From WQUF01 sp031549885 (GTDB lineage: Bacteria > Bacillota > Clostridia > Clostridiales > Clostridiaceae): a stretch of DNA of 29,561 nt. Below are positions 7,885 to 16,177 of the stretch, piece by piece. The notes beneath the pieces were generated by a model. It was given only the letters and a program-made list of their open reading frames with translations, was not told the DNA's origin and did no database searches. Position numbers and translations under genes: made by a program. The stretch lies in NCBI GenBank assembly GCA_031549885.1, contig JAVBPD010000113.1, positions 1-29,561 of the forward strand. Direction: 5' to 3'. The stretch's first letter is position 1; the number at the start of each line of letters is the position of its first letter.

Positions 7885-9423
7885 ATGAAAACGGCATTAA
7901 TTAGCGTTAGCGATAAAACTAATCTTGTTGATTTTGCAAAAAAGTTAGCTCTTCTGGGAGTTGAAATAATTTCCACAGGAGGCACATATAAAATTTTAAC
8001 TGAAAATAATATAAATGCAATTGAGGCTTCTGAAGTTACTCAATTTCCTGAATGTTTGGATGGGCGAGTAAAGACTATGCATCCTAAAATATTAGGTGGA
8101 ATACTTTATTTAAGGGATAATGAGGAGCACATAGAAACAATTGAAAAGCTGGGAATGAAACACATCGACATAGTAATAGTAAATCTTTATCCTTTTTTAG
8201 AAACTATAAAAAAAGAAGATCATACATTTGATATGGCAATGGAAAATATAGATATTGGTGGTCCATCAATGATTAGAGCAGCGGCAAAAAATCATAAATA
8301 TGTGTCTGTGGTTACAGATCCTAAAGATTATGATGAATTATTATCTGAATTAGAAAAAAACCAAAAACCGTCAGAAGAATTTAATAAAAAGCTAGCTGCA
8401 AAAGCTTTTGCTCATACTGCATTTTATGATTCTTTAATTTTTGAATATTTTAACTCACAAATAAAGGAACAAGAATTTTACGAAGAATATACAAAGCCAT
8501 TTATAAAAAAACATCCCCTTCGTTATGGAGAAAATCCTCATCAAAAGGCAGCTTATTATGTAGATCCTTTAATGGATGATGGCACTATTTCAAGTGCTAA
8601 GTGTATCCAAGGAAAAGAACTTTCCTACAATAATATAAATGACAGCAACGCAGCTGTAGAGCTTATTAAAGAATTTAATGGAGCTATAGCTTGCGCTGCA
8701 CTAAAACATGCAAGCCCTTGTGGTGTAGCCATAGGAGAAAGCTCTTATGAAGCATTTATGAAAGCATACAAAGCTGATCCAATTTCCATATTTGGAGGAA
8801 TAGTTGCTTTTAATAGTGAAGTAGATGAAAAAACAGCAAAAGAGTTAAATAAAATTTTTCTTGAAGTAATAATTGCACCTTCTTATACAAAAGAGGCAGT
8901 GGAAATTTTAAATCTTAAGAAAAATGTGAGAGTTTTAGTGATTCCAAATATTAAAAAAATAAATAAAGGACTTGAGATGAAAAAAGTAGGGGGAGGGTTA
9001 CTTGTTCAAGAATTAGATAGAAGTTTTACAGAAAGTAGTGAATATAAATACATGACCACTTCTATTCCAAATGAATCTCAAATAAAAGATTTAGATTTTG
9101 CCTTAAAAACTGTAAAACATGTTAAATCCAATGCCATTGTAATTGCAAAAGATGGGCAAACTTTAGGCATTGGAGGAGGCCAAGTGAGCAGAGTATGGGC
9201 AGCAGAAAGTGCTATTTTAAGATCAGGTAATGAAGCAAATGGTGCAGTTATGGCATCTGATGGATTTTTGCCTTTTGACGATGTGGCAAAAATGGCTAAA
9301 GCATTTGGAATTAAGGCTATTATTGAACCTGGTGGATCCATGAATGATAAAGATACCATAAAGGTATGTGAAGAATGTGGAATAGCTCTTGTATTTACTA
9401 ATATGAGACATTTTAAACATTAA
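7885..9423 (+). CDS. purH: bifunctional AICAR formyltransferase / IMP cyclohydrolase
   Basis: Carries out the last two steps to IMP. It has 512 residues, normal length. The N-terminal MGS-like cyclohydrolase domain (about 1-145) shows STGGTYKIL, VKTMHPKILGGIL and IDIGGPSMIRAAAKNH. The formyltransferase domain shows HPLRYGENPHQKAAYY, the Lys-His pair in LKHASPCGVAIG, KSNAIV and IGGGQVSRV, and ends NMRHFKH. All expected active-site motifs are seen. The ribosome site AAAGG precedes the ATG, 24 bases after purN. purD follows 12 bases later. Confidence 0.96.
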   Translation: MKTALISVSDKTNLVDFAKKLALLGVEIISTGGTYKILTENNINAIEASEVTQFPECLDGRVKTMHPKILGGILYLRDNEEHIETIEKLGMKHIDIVIVNLYPFLETIKKEDHTFDMAMENIDIGGPSMIRAAAKNHKYVSVVTDPKDYDELLSELEKNQKPSEEFNKKLAAKAFAHTAFYDSLIFEYFNSQIKEQEFYEEYTKPFIKKHPLRYGENPHQKAAYYVDPLMDDGTISSAKCIQGKELSYNNINDSNAAVELIKEFNGAIACAALKHASPCGVAIGESSYEAFMKAYKADPISIFGGIVAFNSEVDEKTAKELNKIFLEVIIAPSYTKEAVEILNLKKNVRVLVIPNIKKINKGLEMKKVGGGLLVQELDRSFTESSEYKYMTTSIPNESQIKDLDFALKTVKHVKSNAIVIAKDGQTLGIGGGQVSRVWAAESAILRSGNEANGAVMASDGFLPFDDVAKMAKAFGIKAIIEPGGSMNDKDTIKVCEECGIALVFTNMRHFKH

Positions 9424-9435
9424 GGAGATGCTTTA

Positions 9436-10686
9436 ATGAAAGTTTTAATAATAGGTAGCGGAGGCCGTGAGCATGCTTTAGGTTTAAGCATAAAAAAAAG
9501 CCCAAAGGTTAAAGAGATTTTCTTCACACCTGGAAACGGTGGAACTAGTGAAATAGGGCAAAATGTCAATATAGAGCCAGATGATATAGAAGATCTATTA
9601 AATTTTGCTATTTTAGAAAAAATTGATTTAACTGTTGTAGGACCTGAGGTACCTTTAAGTTTAGGGATAGCTGATTTATTTAATAAAAATAACTTGAGAA
9701 TTTTTGCACCATCAAAAGAAGCATCAAAGCTAGAAACTAGCAAAATTTATGCTAAGAGGTTTATGGAAAAGTATAACATACCTACAGCTAAATTTTCTAT
9801 ATGTAAAAATATTAATGAAGCTATGGAAAATTTAGATAAATATAACTATCCTGTTGTTATAAAAGCAGACGGGCTTGCTTCTGGCAAAGGTGTTATAATA
9901 TGCAATGACTTTTTAGAGGCACAAGGTACCTTGAAAAATATGATGATTGAAAAAAAGTTTGGAGATGCTGGTGAAAACATTGTTATAGAAGAGTTTTTGG
10001 AAGGCAAGGAAGCTTCAATATTGTGCTTTGTGGATGGTAAAACAATAAAGCCTATGGTAAGTGCTCAAGATTATAAAAGAGCATATGACTTTGACAAAGG
10101 GTTAAATACAGGAGGTATGGGTGCAATATCTCCAGCATTTTATTATACAGATGAAATGAAAAATCAGACAGAAATGTTAATTATACAAAAAACTTTAGAT
10201 GCGCTTAAAAAAGAAAATATAGATTATAAAGGTGTATTATACTTTGGATTAATGCTTACAAAAAACGGCCCATTTGTAATAGAGTATAACACACGCTTTG
10301 GAGACCCTGAGACAGAAGTTGTTTTAATGAGGCTTGAAACTGATATTGTAGATATTTTTCAGGCAGTAATAGATGAAAAATTATTAGATATTAACATTGC
10401 ATGGAAAGAAGATAAGGCAATTTGTGTAGTTTTAGCTTCAGCAGGATATCCAGAAGCATATGAGAAAAATCATGAAATTACAGGTTTAGATGAAATATTT
10501 GATGCAACTATTTTTCACAGCGGTACAGTTTTAAAGAATAATAAACTTTTAACATCCGGTGGCAGAGTATTAGTTGTATCAACACTTGGAAAATCTGAAG
10601 ATGAAATTCGAAGAAAAATATATAAACAAATTGAAAAAATTAAATTTAATAAAATGTTTTATAGAAAGGATATAGGTTTAAGATGA
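9436..10686 (+). CDS. purD: phosphoribosylamine-glycine ligase (GAR synthetase)
   Basis: Joins glycine to phosphoribosylamine with ATP, directly using the product of PurF. It has 416 residues, the usual bacterial length. It is an ATP-grasp enzyme. The N-terminal loop IGSGGREHAL, VVGPEVPLSLGI, the ATP-binding KADGLASGKGV (about 143-153), YKRAYDFDKG, NTGGMGAISPA and YNTRFGDPETE are all present. The ribosome site is AAGGAG. The stop overlaps the purC start (ATGA), a typical coupling arrangement. Because phosphoribosylamine is unstable, close expression with purF makes sense. Confidence 0.95.
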   Translation: MKVLIIGSGGREHALGLSIKKSPKVKEIFFTPGNGGTSEIGQNVNIEPDDIEDLLNFAILEKIDLTVVGPEVPLSLGIADLFNKNNLRIFAPSKEASKLETSKIYAKRFMEKYNIPTAKFSICKNINEAMENLDKYNYPVVIKADGLASGKGVIICNDFLEAQGTLKNMMIEKKFGDAGENIVIEEFLEGKEASILCFVDGKTIKPMVSAQDYKRAYDFDKGLNTGGMGAISPAFYYTDEMKNQTEMLIIQKTLDALKKENIDYKGVLYFGLMLTKNGPFVIEYNTRFGDPETEVVLMRLETDIVDIFQAVIDEKLLDINIAWKEDKAICVVLASAGYPEAYEKNHEITGLDEIFDATIFHSGTVLKNNKLLTSGGRVLVVSTLGKSEDEIRRKIYKQIEKIKFNKMFYRKDIGLR

Positions 10687-11363
10687 AACATGTATATGAA
10701 GGAAAAACAAAATCAGTATATGAACTTTCAAATGGAAACTATCTTTTAAAATTTAAAGATGATGCTACAGGAGAAGGAGGCAATTTTGATCCAGGAGCTA
10801 ACTCAGTAGGGCTTAAAATAGATGGAATGGGGAAATCATCAATTGCCATTACAAAATTTTTTCTTACAACATTAGAAAATTTAGGTATAAAAACTCATTA
10901 CGTATGTGCAGATATAGAAAATAAAACTATGGAAGTAAAAAAAGCAGATCGCATTGGTTATGGCCTTGAATTTATATGTAGGTTTAAAGCAACAGGTAGC
11001 TTTATACGCAGATATGGTGCATATGCAAAAGAAGGTGAGGATCTAGATGCTTTAATAGAGATTACATTAAAAGATGATGAAAAGGGCGACCCTGTAATAT
11101 CAGAAGATGCTTTAATAATGCTTGGAATTATTACAAAGGCTCAATATGATGAATTAAAGGAAAAAACAAAAGCTATATCAAAAGTTATAAGAGAAAAATT
11201 ATTTGAAAAAGGTTTAACACTTTATGATATAAAATTAGAGTTTGGAATAAATAATGGGGAAATTATATTAATTGATGAAATAGCTGGTGGAAATATGAGG
11301 GCTTATAAGGAAAATAAAATTGTATCCCCTCTTGAAATAGAAAAAATAATTATTGGAGAGTAA
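10683..11363 (+). CDS. purC: SAICAR synthetase
   Basis: Couples aspartate to CAIR using ATP. It has 226 residues, typical of short bacterial PurC. It begins MKHVYEGKTKSVYEL, where YEGKTK is the family's ATP-site start. KFKDDATGEGG, the FDPGAN stretch, GSFIRRYG and LIDEIAGGNMR follow. The insertion-bearing TGEGGNFDPGAN version is the one I associate with clostridial-type PurC. The ATG overlaps the purD stop. The IMP dehydrogenase gene follows within a few bases. Confidence 0.94.
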   Translation: MKHVYEGKTKSVYELSNGNYLLKFKDDATGEGGNFDPGANSVGLKIDGMGKSSIAITKFFLTTLENLGIKTHYVCADIENKTMEVKKADRIGYGLEFICRFKATGSFIRRYGAYAKEGEDLDALIEITLKDDEKGDPVISEDALIMLGIITKAQYDELKEKTKAISKVIREKLFEKGLTLYDIKLEFGINNGEIILIDEIAGGNMRAYKENKIVSPLEIEKIIIGE

Positions 11364-11364
11364 T

Positions 11365-12861
11365 ATGGCAAAACTTATAAATGAATTAAGCAGAACATTT
11401 TGTGAATACTTGTTAATACCTCAACTTACAACATATGATTTAATACCTAAAAACGTTTCTCTTTCAACTTATATTACAAAGTATTCAAAAGATACAAAAA
11501 ATGATGCGTTGAAAATAAACCTACCAATGGCTTCAGCAGCTATGCAAGCAGTTTCAGATCATAAGCTTGCTATTGCCCTTGCTAAAGAAGGTGGTATTTC
11601 ATTTATATATTCATCGCAAAAAATTTCAGATCAGGCAAATATGGTAAAAAAAGTGAAATCGTATAAAGCTGGGTTTATTGTAAGTGAATCAAATTTAAAA
11701 TATAATAGCAAAATATCTGAAGCTATAAATATTATGGATGAAACTCGCCATTCAACAATACCTATAACAGAAGATGGAACCCCCCACGGTAAATTACTTG
11801 GTATTTTAACAGATAAAGATATAAGATTATCAAGGGTATCAACAGATGAAGAAGTGGGAAAATACATGACGCCTTTTGAAAAACTAGTTGTAGAAAAGGT
11901 AGGTATTACCTTGCAGAGTGCAAATGATATTATATGGGAAAATAAAATTAATTGTTTGCCTATAATAGATGAAGAACAGCATCTTCAGTATTTATCTTTT
12001 AGAAAAGATTATGATGAAAGCAAGAAACATGTAAATCAAAATGTCGATAGTGAAAAAAGGCTTATAGTAGGTGCTGCAATAAACACATGGGATTATAAAG
12101 AGAGAGTACCTGCATTAATTGAAGCAGGAGTAGATATTTTATGTATAGATTCATCTGATGGTTATTCAGAGTATCAAAAAGATGCTATTAAATATATAAA
12201 AAGCACATTTGGAGAATCTGTAAAGGTAGGAGCAGGAAATATAGTATATCAAGATGCCTTTCGTTATTTAGCTGAAGCCGGAGCTGATTTTATTAAAGTT
12301 GGAATTGGGGGAGGCTCTATATGTATAACAAGAGAGCAAAAAGGTATAGGTAGAGGGCAAGCTTCTGCTCTAGTAGATGTAGCATCAGAAAGGGATAAGT
12401 ATTACAATGAAACAGGCATATATGTGCCTATATGTTCAGATGGCGGAATAACTGCTGATTACCAAATTGTACTAGCTCTTGCAATGGGAGCAGACTTTGT
12501 AATGCAGGGTAGATTTTTTGCAAGATTTGAAGAAAGCCCTGGCAAAAAAACAAATGTAGGGCATAATATAGTTAAAGAATATTGGGGTGAGGGCACAAAG
12601 CGTGCAGCTAATTGGCAAAGATATGCTGATTCTAGTAAACCAGATGTTATATTTGAAGAGGGTGTAGATTCATTTGTTCCTTTTGGAGGGACACTGGCAA
12701 ATGGAATGAATGAATCAGTGGCAAAAATTAAATCAACAATGTGTAGCTGTGGCTCAAAAAATATAGAAGAATTGAGAGAAAAAGCAATTTTAACAATTGT
12801 ATCTGAGGCAAGTATTAATGAAGGAAGCCCTCATGATTTAATATCTAAAGTTAGAGTATAA
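11365..12861 (+). CDS. guaB: IMP dehydrogenase, Tritrichomonas-like type
   Basis: Oxidises IMP to XMP, first step of the guanine branch. It has 498 residues from ATG 11365, preceded by GGAGAG. A TTG at 11353 would add four residues but lies inside purC, and MAKLINE matches the family N-terminus better. It is a beta-alpha barrel interrupted by two CBS motifs (about 100-225). The catalytic loop GIGGGSICITREQKGIGRGQ places Cys at 320. The flap motif NWQRY gives Arg419 and Tyr420. DGTPHGKLLG, LCIDSSDGYSE and EYWGEGTKRA closely match my recollection of the Tritrichomonas foetus enzyme (Cys319, Arg418, Tyr419), unlike common bacterial GuaB with GPGSICTT. It is the last gene of the operon, followed by hairpins. 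Its product pathway feeds the guanine sensed by the riboswitch. Confidence 0.93.
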   Translation: MAKLINELSRTFCEYLLIPQLTTYDLIPKNVSLSTYITKYSKDTKNDALKINLPMASAAMQAVSDHKLAIALAKEGGISFIYSSQKISDQANMVKKVKSYKAGFIVSESNLKYNSKISEAINIMDETRHSTIPITEDGTPHGKLLGILTDKDIRLSRVSTDEEVGKYMTPFEKLVVEKVGITLQSANDIIWENKINCLPIIDEEQHLQYLSFRKDYDESKKHVNQNVDSEKRLIVGAAINTWDYKERVPALIEAGVDILCIDSSDGYSEYQKDAIKYIKSTFGESVKVGAGNIVYQDAFRYLAEAGADFIKVGIGGGSICITREQKGIGRGQASALVDVASERDKYYNETGIYVPICSDGGITADYQIVLALAMGADFVMQGRFFARFEESPGKKTNVGHNIVKEYWGEGTKRAANWQRYADSSKPDVIFEEGVDSFVPFGGTLANGMNESVAKIKSTMCSCGSKNIEELREKAILTIVSEASINEGSPHDLISKVRV

Positions 12862-12868
12862 TATAGAT

Positions 12869-12896
12869 AATCCTCATACTTTTTAGTGTGGGGATT
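12869..12896 (+). terminator. stem-loop after guaB, no U tract
   Basis: An 11-bp stem AATCCTCATAC/GTGTGGGGATT (12869-12879/12886-12896, with G-U pairs) has a TTTTTA loop. It starts 8 bases after the guaB stop. No U run follows, so it may stabilise the 3' end rather than terminate alone. Confidence 0.5.
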
Positions 12897-12925
12897 TAAC
12901 TTGAAAAAGAACAGAGATTGAATTT

Positions 12926-12970
12926 ATAAAGTGTGTAAGCTAAAAATGGATACCTACACACTTTATTTTA
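12926..12970 (+). terminator. terminator of the purine operon
   Basis: A perfect 12-bp inverted repeat ATAAAGTGTGTA/TACACACTTTAT (12926-12937/12955-12966) is followed by TTTA. It lies between guaB and the convergent acetyltransferase gene and may serve both strands. Confidence 0.65.
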
Positions 12971-12977
12971 TACTATC

Positions 12978-13502
12978 CTATGGAATTCTATACCTTTGAA
13001 CTACTTCATGAAAAAATTCACTGTAAAATTCCTCTTCTAAAATACCGCCACATTTTTTAATCACGCCAGATGAAGCTAGGTTTGATTTATCACATGTAAT
13101 TATAAAGTTATTCAAACCAATAGTTCTACAAAACTCTAAAGATTCACAAAGCATTCTAGCCCCATATCCCTTTCTTCTTTCTGTTGGTCTTATGCTATAT
13201 CCTATGTGCCCACCTTCCTTTTTTAAAAAGTCATTTAATGCTAATCTAATGTTTATCATGCCAATAATCTTATCATCTTCTTCTCTAACATAAAAATAAG
13301 TATAAGCAGGTACTCTATTTTCTGCTATATTTGCAATATCTATATCCTTTAAAACTTTTAAAAGCCAATCAGAATAGGATCTATCTTTTAAAAAGATATC
13401 AAGGCTTCCTGCTCCATGTATAGCTGATGAATAATCGTAAAACTCATCAATATACTCAATTGCTTTTTCTTCAAGTTCTTTACAGGGGAATACAAATTTC
13501 AT
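12978..13502 (-). CDS. GNAT family N-acetyltransferase
   Basis: Probable acetyl-CoA-dependent acetyltransferase of 174 residues; the substrate is unknown. The acetyl-CoA binding motif is visible as GHIGYSIRPTERRKGYGARML (about 104-124), followed by ITCDKSNLASSGVIKKCGG, the usual GNAT motif B. It looks like the predicted-acetyltransferase type (COG3981-like). The start chosen is ATG 13502 because GGAGGT lies 6 bases upstream; a longer frame to 13523 would place the ribosome site inside the gene. It is convergent with the purine operon and probably a single-gene unit. Confidence 0.85.
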   Translation of the reverse strand: MKFVFPCKELEEKAIEYIDEFYDYSSAIHGAGSLDIFLKDRSYSDWLLKVLKDIDIANIAENRVPAYTYFYVREEDDKIIGMINIRLALNDFLKKEGGHIGYSIRPTERRKGYGARMLCESLEFCRTIGLNNFIITCDKSNLASSGVIKKCGGILEEEFYSEFFHEVVQRYRIP

Positions 13503-13590
13503 AATTTTACCTCCAAAATACAAAAACTATAATTTTACTGCATAATTGGAAATACTATAACATAATGTTTTTAATTTATGGAGTAATTTA

Positions 13591-13665
13591 ATGGAAAATA
13601 ATAATATTTATGATATTGAGTTTATTAAAAAGAAACTAAAAAAATTATGGATTTTTATAATTTGA
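13591..13665 (+). CDS. possible 24-residue small ORF
   Basis: ATG 13591 has GGAG 8 bases upstream and runs 24 codons (MENNNIYDIEF to KLWIFII) to TGA. It is basic in the middle and hydrophobic at the end. I know no family for it. It could be a true small protein, a remnant, or chance; its end overlaps the promoter area of the next gene. Confidence 0.25.
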   Translation: MENNNIYDIEFIKKKLKKLWIFII

Positions 13666-13723
13666 CGTTTTAGACATGATATAATAAAGATTAATAGCTA
13701 TAGATTGGAGTTTTGATGAAACT

Positions 13724-14038
13724 GTGGATAATAACGAAAAAATATTACAAATCCTTGAACAAATGAATAATAAGATTGATACAATTCAAACTGAAACAAA
13801 CAAAAGATTTGATAAACTTGAAGCTGAAACAAATAAGAGATTTGATAAACTTGAAGCTGATATAAAAGATTTAAGAAATGATACAGAACTTATAAAGACA
13901 AATCAAACTGAACATACGCAATTAATTAATGCTCTAATAAGTAGAACTGATATGCAAAGAGCTGAAACCGATAGATTAAATATCAAATTAGATAAAATAG
14001 AAGCTAAAATCTCTGAATCTTCGATATTAGCAGGCTAA
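13724..14038 (+). CDS. short coiled-coil protein with duplicated segment
   Basis: This 104-residue protein of unknown function is highly charged with heptad-like spacing throughout, and predicts a soluble coiled coil without signal or membrane segment. Residues about 23-44 contain two copies of the 11-residue unit TETNKRFDKLE/AETNKRFDKLE, and a partial third (ADIKDL) follows. The start is uncertain. GTG 13724 lies 13 bases after GGAG. An ATG at 13716 is better spaced but is in another frame and stops after about 16 codons. The frame is open upstream to 13688 without a usual start. A TATAAT at 13680-13685 may be its -10 element. Confidence 0.6.
   Translation: MDNNEKILQILEQMNNKIDTIQTETNKRFDKLEAETNKRFDKLEADIKDLRNDTELIKTNQTEHTQLINALISRTDMQRAETDRLNIKLDKIEAKISESSILAG
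13791..13856 (+). repeat. two tandem 33-base units inside the coiled-coil gene
   Basis: Units 13791-13823 and 13824-13856 start CTGAAACAAA and end GATTTGATAAACTTGAAG, and differ at only two positions (CAAAA versus TAAGA). The unit is 11 codons, so copy number can change without breaking the frame. A degenerate third copy starts at 13857. Confidence 0.85.
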
Positions 14039-14065
14039 AAGCTAAATAAAACAATTAAAAGATTC

Positions 14066-14093
14066 AGGCGAAAGCACCATATTGCGTTCGCCT
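14066..14093 (-). terminator. shared hairpin between convergent genes
   Basis: AGGCGAA/TTCGCCT (14066-14072/14087-14093) forms a GC-rich stem. Read on the minus strand it is followed by a T-rich stretch, so it most likely terminates the DUF1836 gene. It may also protect the 3' end of the coiled-coil transcript. Confidence 0.5.
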
Positions 14094-14119
14094 AAACAAG
14101 TTCTAAATTAATAAACACT

Positions 14120-14695
14120 TTATTTTGAAAAATATTCATCAATTATTTTTTCAGCAAGCCTTTTTTCCATGTTTGCTTTAATAATTAAAGTAAATGCAAA
14201 AAGCAATAATTCAATTTTAGAATTTTCTTTATCTTCAGCAAAATCATCTAAATTGCTCTTTATTCCTTCCAAAATATCCATCATATTGTAAGAAAACTTA
14301 GAACTTTCATCTTTTTGAATGTTTAAGAAAAATTCATAAATCTTAAAAATATCTTCTTCTTCCATGGAGAAATTAAGAGAGTGTAAAAGTTTTCCTATAT
14401 CTGAAATTGAGAGTATTGATTTTAAATGGTAAATAAGAATTAATATGAGCATATGCTTTTTTGAATATTTTTTTTTAGTTGGTGAAAATAACACTTTGTC
14501 CTTTGCATAATTGTTTATCATGGTTTTTGTTAAAATCTTGTCATCTTTATAACGCTTAAAATAAATAAGTCCATCATCCATTAATTTTGTAACTTGATCC
14601 ATATAAAGGTCAATAGATGGTATGTCACTAATTTTAATTTCCTTAAAATTTGTTATGCTATCAATAATTTCTTTAAAGTCTTTTTCGTTAATCAT
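14120..14695 (-). CDS. DUF1836 domain protein
   Basis: This 191-residue protein matches DUF1836: the N-terminal ISDIPSIDLYMDQVTKLMDD stretch, the LTKTMINNYAK segment typical of its winged-helix/MerR-like part, then KKKYSKKHMLILILIYHLK. The C-terminal half is helical. Such proteins are common in clostridia and are often thought to be regulators, but no target is known to me. The ATG has ACGAGGT upstream on the minus strand. A perfect palindrome at 14750-14767 lies in the shared spacer with the divergent HlyIII gene. Confidence 0.8.
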   Translation of the reverse strand: MINEKDFKEIIDSITNFKEIKISDIPSIDLYMDQVTKLMDDGLIYFKRYKDDKILTKTMINNYAKDKVLFSPTKKKYSKKHMLILILIYHLKSILSISDIGKLLHSLNFSMEEEDIFKIYEFFLNIQKDESSKFSYNMMDILEGIKSNLDDFAEDKENSKIELLLFAFTLIIKANMEKRLAEKIIDEYFSK

Positions 14696-14749
14696 AATTT
14701 ACCTCGTGGGTTATAATATGTATAAATGTATTATATATTTCAAATATAT

Positions 14750-14767
14750 TTTTTACAATTGTAAAAA
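14750..14767. promoter_or_regulatory. perfect 18-bp palindrome, possible operator
   Basis: TTTTTACAATTGTAAAAA lies between the divergent DUF1836 and HlyIII genes. Its core TACAATTGTA fits the TACA-N2-TGTA pattern of CopY/BlaI-type operators. No such regulator is encoded nearby. The link to DUF1836 autoregulation is a guess. Confidence 0.4.
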
Positions 14768-14917
14768 CAGAAGATAATTTAAGTAAAGTAGAAAAAAACA
14801 TTGATAAATCGGTGTAAATATAAATAATAAAGCTTGAAGTAATGGAAATGATTAATTATTATATATATAATACAATACATAGTTTTGAAAACTAGATATA
14901 TCTTTTGGAGGCTTATT

Positions 14918-15553
14918 ATGAAAAAAATAATAAAAGACCCTTTTAGTTCAATTAGCCATATGGTGGGATTTATAGCTGCCATACCAATACTTTCAGTGCT
15001 TATAATTAAATCAAAAAACACTTATTCTATTGTTTCATTTGCTATATTTGGAGCAGCATTAATGCTTTTATACGGAGCCAGTGCTACTTACCATGCTGTA
15101 AATGCTAAAGAAAAAATAACTAATATATTAAGGCGTATAGATCATATGATGATTTTTATATTAATTGCAGGTACGTATACGCCAATTTGTTTAATATCCT
15201 TAAAAGGATTAACTGGATATGTCTTGCTTATAATTATATGGAGTTGTGCTATTTTAGGCATTGTAATTAAAATTTTTTGGATGAATGCTCCAAGATTCAT
15301 ATCAACATTGATGTATGTTTTAATGGGATGGTGTGCAGCATTTGCATTTTATCCAATAATAAAATCCGTTTCCTTTGCAGGGTTTAGCTTTTTACTAGCA
15401 GGTGGTATTGCTTATACCATAGGTGCAGTTATATATGCTTTAAAATGGCCAAGAATATGTACAAAATATTTTGGGTTTCATGATCTTTTTCATTTGTTTG
15501 TATTAGCAGGAAGCACACTTCATGTAATATTTATGTTTATATATGTGCTCTAA
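14918..15553 (+). CDS. PAQR/hemolysin III family membrane protein
   Basis: This is an integral membrane protein of 211 residues with seven predicted hydrophobic segments. It carries the metal-site motifs of the PAQR/HlyIII family: SISHMVGF near residue 9, SATYHAVN after the second segment, RIDHMMIF, and the C-terminal FHDLFHLFVLAGSTLHV with the His-x3-His pair. These residues suggest a zinc-dependent hydrolase-like site in the membrane; the true reaction in bacteria is unclear. The start is ATG 14918, with GGAGG 6 bases upstream; a TTG at 14885 would place that site inside the gene. It stands alone between two spacers. Confidence 0.9.
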   Translation: MKKIIKDPFSSISHMVGFIAAIPILSVLIIKSKNTYSIVSFAIFGAALMLLYGASATYHAVNAKEKITNILRRIDHMMIFILIAGTYTPICLISLKGLTGYVLLIIIWSCAILGIVIKIFWMNAPRFISTLMYVLMGWCAAFAFYPIIKSVSFAGFSFLLAGGIAYTIGAVIYALKWPRICTKYFGFHDLFHLFVLAGSTLHVIFMFIYVL

Positions 15554-15570
15554 AAAAATAATCCAAAACC

Positions 15571-15599
15571 TTGTCATAGCAAATAAAAGCTGATAATAT
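15571..15599 (+). promoter_or_regulatory. promoter for the ECF transporter gene
   Basis: TTGTCA (15571-15576), a 17-base spacer and TAATAT (15594-15599) lie about 40 bases before the ECF S-component start. Confidence 0.6.
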
Positions 15600-15640
15600 A
15601 GATTTGTGTACAATGCTTAATATTCATAGGAGAACTTTAA

Positions 15641-16165
15641 ATGTATAAGTCTTTACAAAAAAACAAGGTTTTAGATATTTGTGTATCTGGCCTTTTAATT
15701 GCACTTGTTTTAATATGTACAATGTTTATCAATGTCAGACTCCCTATATCAATAAATGGTGGATTAATTCACATGGGTAATGTACCATTAATCATAGCAT
15801 CTATAATTTTTGGCAAAAGAAAAGGCGCTATAGCTGGAGCTTTTGGCATGGGACTCTTTGATATTTTATCAGGGTGGGCTATGTGGGCTCCTTTTACTTT
15901 TGTAATACGCGGTGTTATGGGTTATACTATTGGATATATTGCAGAAAAACATGAAGGAAATAATTTTTTCTTAAATCTAGTTGCAGTTATAATAGGTGGA
16001 ATATGGATGATATTTGGTTATTATGTATCAGAAGTAATTTTATATGGAAATTTAATTGCACCTATTACTTCAGTTCCTGGCGATATACTTCAAATAGTTT
16101 TAGGATCAATAATTGCACTACCTGCAATTTCTATTTTGAAAAAAAATCCATATTTTAAATATTAA
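15641..16165 (+). CDS. ECF transporter S component
   Basis: This is a substrate-capture membrane subunit of an energy-coupling-factor transporter, 174 residues with five or six hydrophobic helices. The INVRLPISINGGLIHMGNVP stretch, IFGKRKGAIAGAFGMGLFD and the helix-3 RGVMGYTIGYIAE fit the S-component fold (DUF1393/ECF riboflavin-type pattern). The vitamin carried cannot be fixed from the sequence; riboflavin or a pyridine/pyrimidine-type cofactor precursor are options. The EcfA and EcfT energising subunits are not in the window, as usual for group II systems. The ribosome site is AGGAGA. The next gene begins right after it and is probably cotranscribed. Confidence 0.82.
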   Translation: MYKSLQKNKVLDICVSGLLIALVLICTMFINVRLPISINGGLIHMGNVPLIIASIIFGKRKGAIAGAFGMGLFDILSGWAMWAPFTFVIRGVMGYTIGYIAEKHEGNNFFLNLVAVIIGGIWMIFGYYVSEVILYGNLIAPITSVPGDILQIVLGSIIALPAISILKKNPYFKY

Positions 16166-16177
16166 GGAGGAATTAAT

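Noticed and set aside
13662..13685. TTGACG...TATAAT promoter before the coiled-coil gene
   Set aside because: The spacer is only 12 bases, too short for these to act as a -35/-10 pair; only the -10 is retained as possible.
14779..15021. 80-codon minus-strand frame overlapping the HlyIII start
   Set aside because: It is antisense to a clear gene with a strong ribosome site and has no motif of its own.
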